Source: Plantago elongata (Eukaryota > Streptophyta > Magnoliopsida > Lamiales > Plantaginaceae). Taken from it: a DNA stretch of 22,049 bases. The position numbers and the translations under genes are program-made. Positions 20,443-22,049 of this stretch are shown piece after piece. Location: contig JAYMSP010002882.1 of assembly GCA_036897095.1 (NCBI GenBank), positions 1 to 22,049 on the forward strand, given 5' to 3'. The notes under the pieces are model-generated. The model saw nothing but the letters and a program-made list of their open reading frames with translations, searched no databases and was not told the DNA's origin. Position 1 is the stretch's first letter, and every line of letters begins with the position of its first letter.

Positions 20443-22049
20443 TTTCATATTTTAAATGTAGTCCTCGATCCAAAGGTGTACAATATACTCCTTCCTTTCG
20501 ATTCATATTAAATATCGCATTTAGTTTTAGTAGAATATATAGTTAGAATATTTCATAATACATCAATATTCCGTTCAATATTTCTCATTTAAACTTTTTT
20601 AAGCAAACTAATTCATTAATGTCCGCAAATTTACAAAGATAAAGAAGTTAAGCTTCATTACAATTTATTAGCAAATATCAGTGCTTATTTCGAAACTAGT
20701 CTAACCAGAGTAATTAGACATGAATATCTCAAAAGTCATAAGAATCAAGACTCTGGTGTAATACTATGATCTAATTTATCTCAGAAACAAATGCACTGCA
20801 TGTTTAAGTATATAAAAGCCCAACACACTTCAGTAAATGGTGACTTCTCATCATAAATGAGTAAGGGGCTGATTGGTGTAGAATTTGAATGGACATTTGG
20901 ATGAATTTTGGTGAAATTGTATTTGGAATGAAATTGAAATGTGATATTTAAAGTATATTTTAGGTTAAATCAATGTTCATCAAGTCAAATGGACCGACTT
21001 TAATCCCATGACAAACATCCCCGAAATGACCATTTTATCTCTGCAAATGTTGTCAAAGTTTTGAACTAGGTTCACAACCTCACTTCCTATCAGCTCACAA
21101 AGTTGTAGCGGATACGAAAGTAAAGGATATATCTATCAGTATACTATCAATGAAAACCGAAAAATATAAGGGTCCATACAAAATTATAAAATTAGATCTG
21201 AACAATTATATAATAAAAACAAAAAGTATAATAAAATTCAAATATATTATCCCTCAAGTGAGTTATATAAAAAGGAAATCACTTAAAAATTACAATTCTT
21301 CTTGTAATTTTATAAATAAAATCGTCCATCAACTCTTCATAATTATGAACTTTATCAAATATATCATGCTTAATAGATATTATTCTTAGCCTATACTTGG
21401 ACAAAATAATATAATAGTAATTTAATATAATAGTAAAGTTTAGTGATTAAACAAAGGCAAAGGTAATACAAAATACAATGATTTCTAGTTCATGTAACTA
21501 CCACAAATTAGTATAGTTAAATAAATTATCAAGTATCAAGAAAGTGTTCGCCGTGTATTTGTTTTAGCAAGTTTCACTATATTAAGTATATACTACTTTA
21601 TATTAAATGCAATCACATATAATAAAACATACGTAAAAGAAATACTGTTAATCCGTTGATTGAGTCAACTTTTTCTTCTTTTCATTTTTAGCTTCTGCCT
21701 CTACGTTTTAAAAACCGGACCGAACAATTGAACCGCTCACCCCCTAAAAAGGATTCAACTGGGGTCGGACCAGTTGAGCCGTTTTATGAGCCGTTTGAAC
21801 CGATATGACGTCATATATAATACTATAAATATTTTATATACATATATACCTATATTTTGAAAGTTGGACCGGACAATTAAGCCTAACAGTCTTAAAAAAA
21901 GGTCGAATCGAAGTCGGATCAGTTGGACTGTTTCAAACCATTTGAGCCGGTATTATTTAATAATATAGATTATTATTATTTTTACTACTATAATTACATA
22001 AATTGAAATTAATATATACAACATTATAATTGAATATAAGCATGAAAAT
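20443..22049. other. Upstream flank beyond the MSH7 inverted-repeat element
   Basis: No gene found. A weak Stowaway-like start (ctccttcctttcgattcat, about 20489) and a MITE-like start (ggggctgattggtgtag, about 20865) lack partners. The rest is AT-rich, apart from the direct repeats at 21706-21953. A 79-codon open frame (21150-21389, plus strand) is discussed under findings. Confidence 0.6.
21706..21953. repeat. Two diverged direct repeats (about 100 bp each)
   Basis: Copy A (21706-21805) and copy B (21855-21953) align throughout. Both run ttttaaaa or ttttgaaa, then ggaccgaacaatt or ggaccggacaatt, a run of A, gtcggaccagttgagccg or gtcggatcagttggactg, and end in ttgaaccgat or ttgagccggt. The offset is about 149 bp. 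The aaccggaccgg style is common in plant transposon-derived repeats. The family was not recognised. Confidence 0.65.

Noticed and set aside
1-22049. CRISPR arrays, operons, riboswitches, prokaryotic-type systems
   Set aside because: The window is plant nuclear DNA with spliced genes. No regularly spaced repeats or bacterial-type gene arrangements are present.

Overview
The window is nuclear DNA from a flowering plant. It is AT-rich and intron-rich, with 26 inferred GT-AG introns and a dense load of short plant transposon remnants. The gene structures are those of a dicot. An asterid, perhaps Lamiales, is my impression from the repeats and is not proven.

Two complete protein genes lie head to tail on the minus strand. 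MSH7 runs from its start codon at 20045 to its stop at 10554, in 17 exons coding for 1069 aa. It is the plant-specific MutS homologue that pairs with MSH2 in mismatch repair and restrains recombination between diverged sequences. Next comes a nuclear gene for an organellar tRNA(Ile)-lysidine synthase (TilS-like, RASPBERRY3 type), from 8745 to 3432, in 11 exons coding for 680 aa. I joined every exon by hand. Both reading frames stay open, and the codon phase is consistent across every junction, so both genes look intact.

Region by region: 1-3431 has no gene but holds a TA microsatellite, a Stowaway-type MITE with TA duplication (1081-1278), a lone Stowaway-like end, a tRNA-derived SINE head, and a GC-rich island of back-to-back palindromes (about 1559-1841). 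The spacer 8746-10553 holds a diverged copy of a Cassandra-like TRIM LTR whose middle is derived from 5S rRNA. A second, partly deleted copy lies in intron 1 of the TilS gene. The two copies have the same orientation and bracket TilS exon 1, which encodes the targeting peptide. The region 20046-22049 holds an E2F-like site close to the MSH7 start codon, a 294-bp inverted-repeat element about 100 bp upstream of that codon, and a pair of diverged direct repeats of about 100 bp near the right edge.

The two genes are not functionally linked: one acts in nuclear DNA repair, the other in organelle tRNA modification. From memory, the Arabidopsis orthologues lie close together on chromosome 3, so their proximity is probably ancestral. 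I found no previously undescribed system. The most useful leads are the 5S-derived LTR pair, the E2F site with a repeat-derived upstream region, and the palindrome island.
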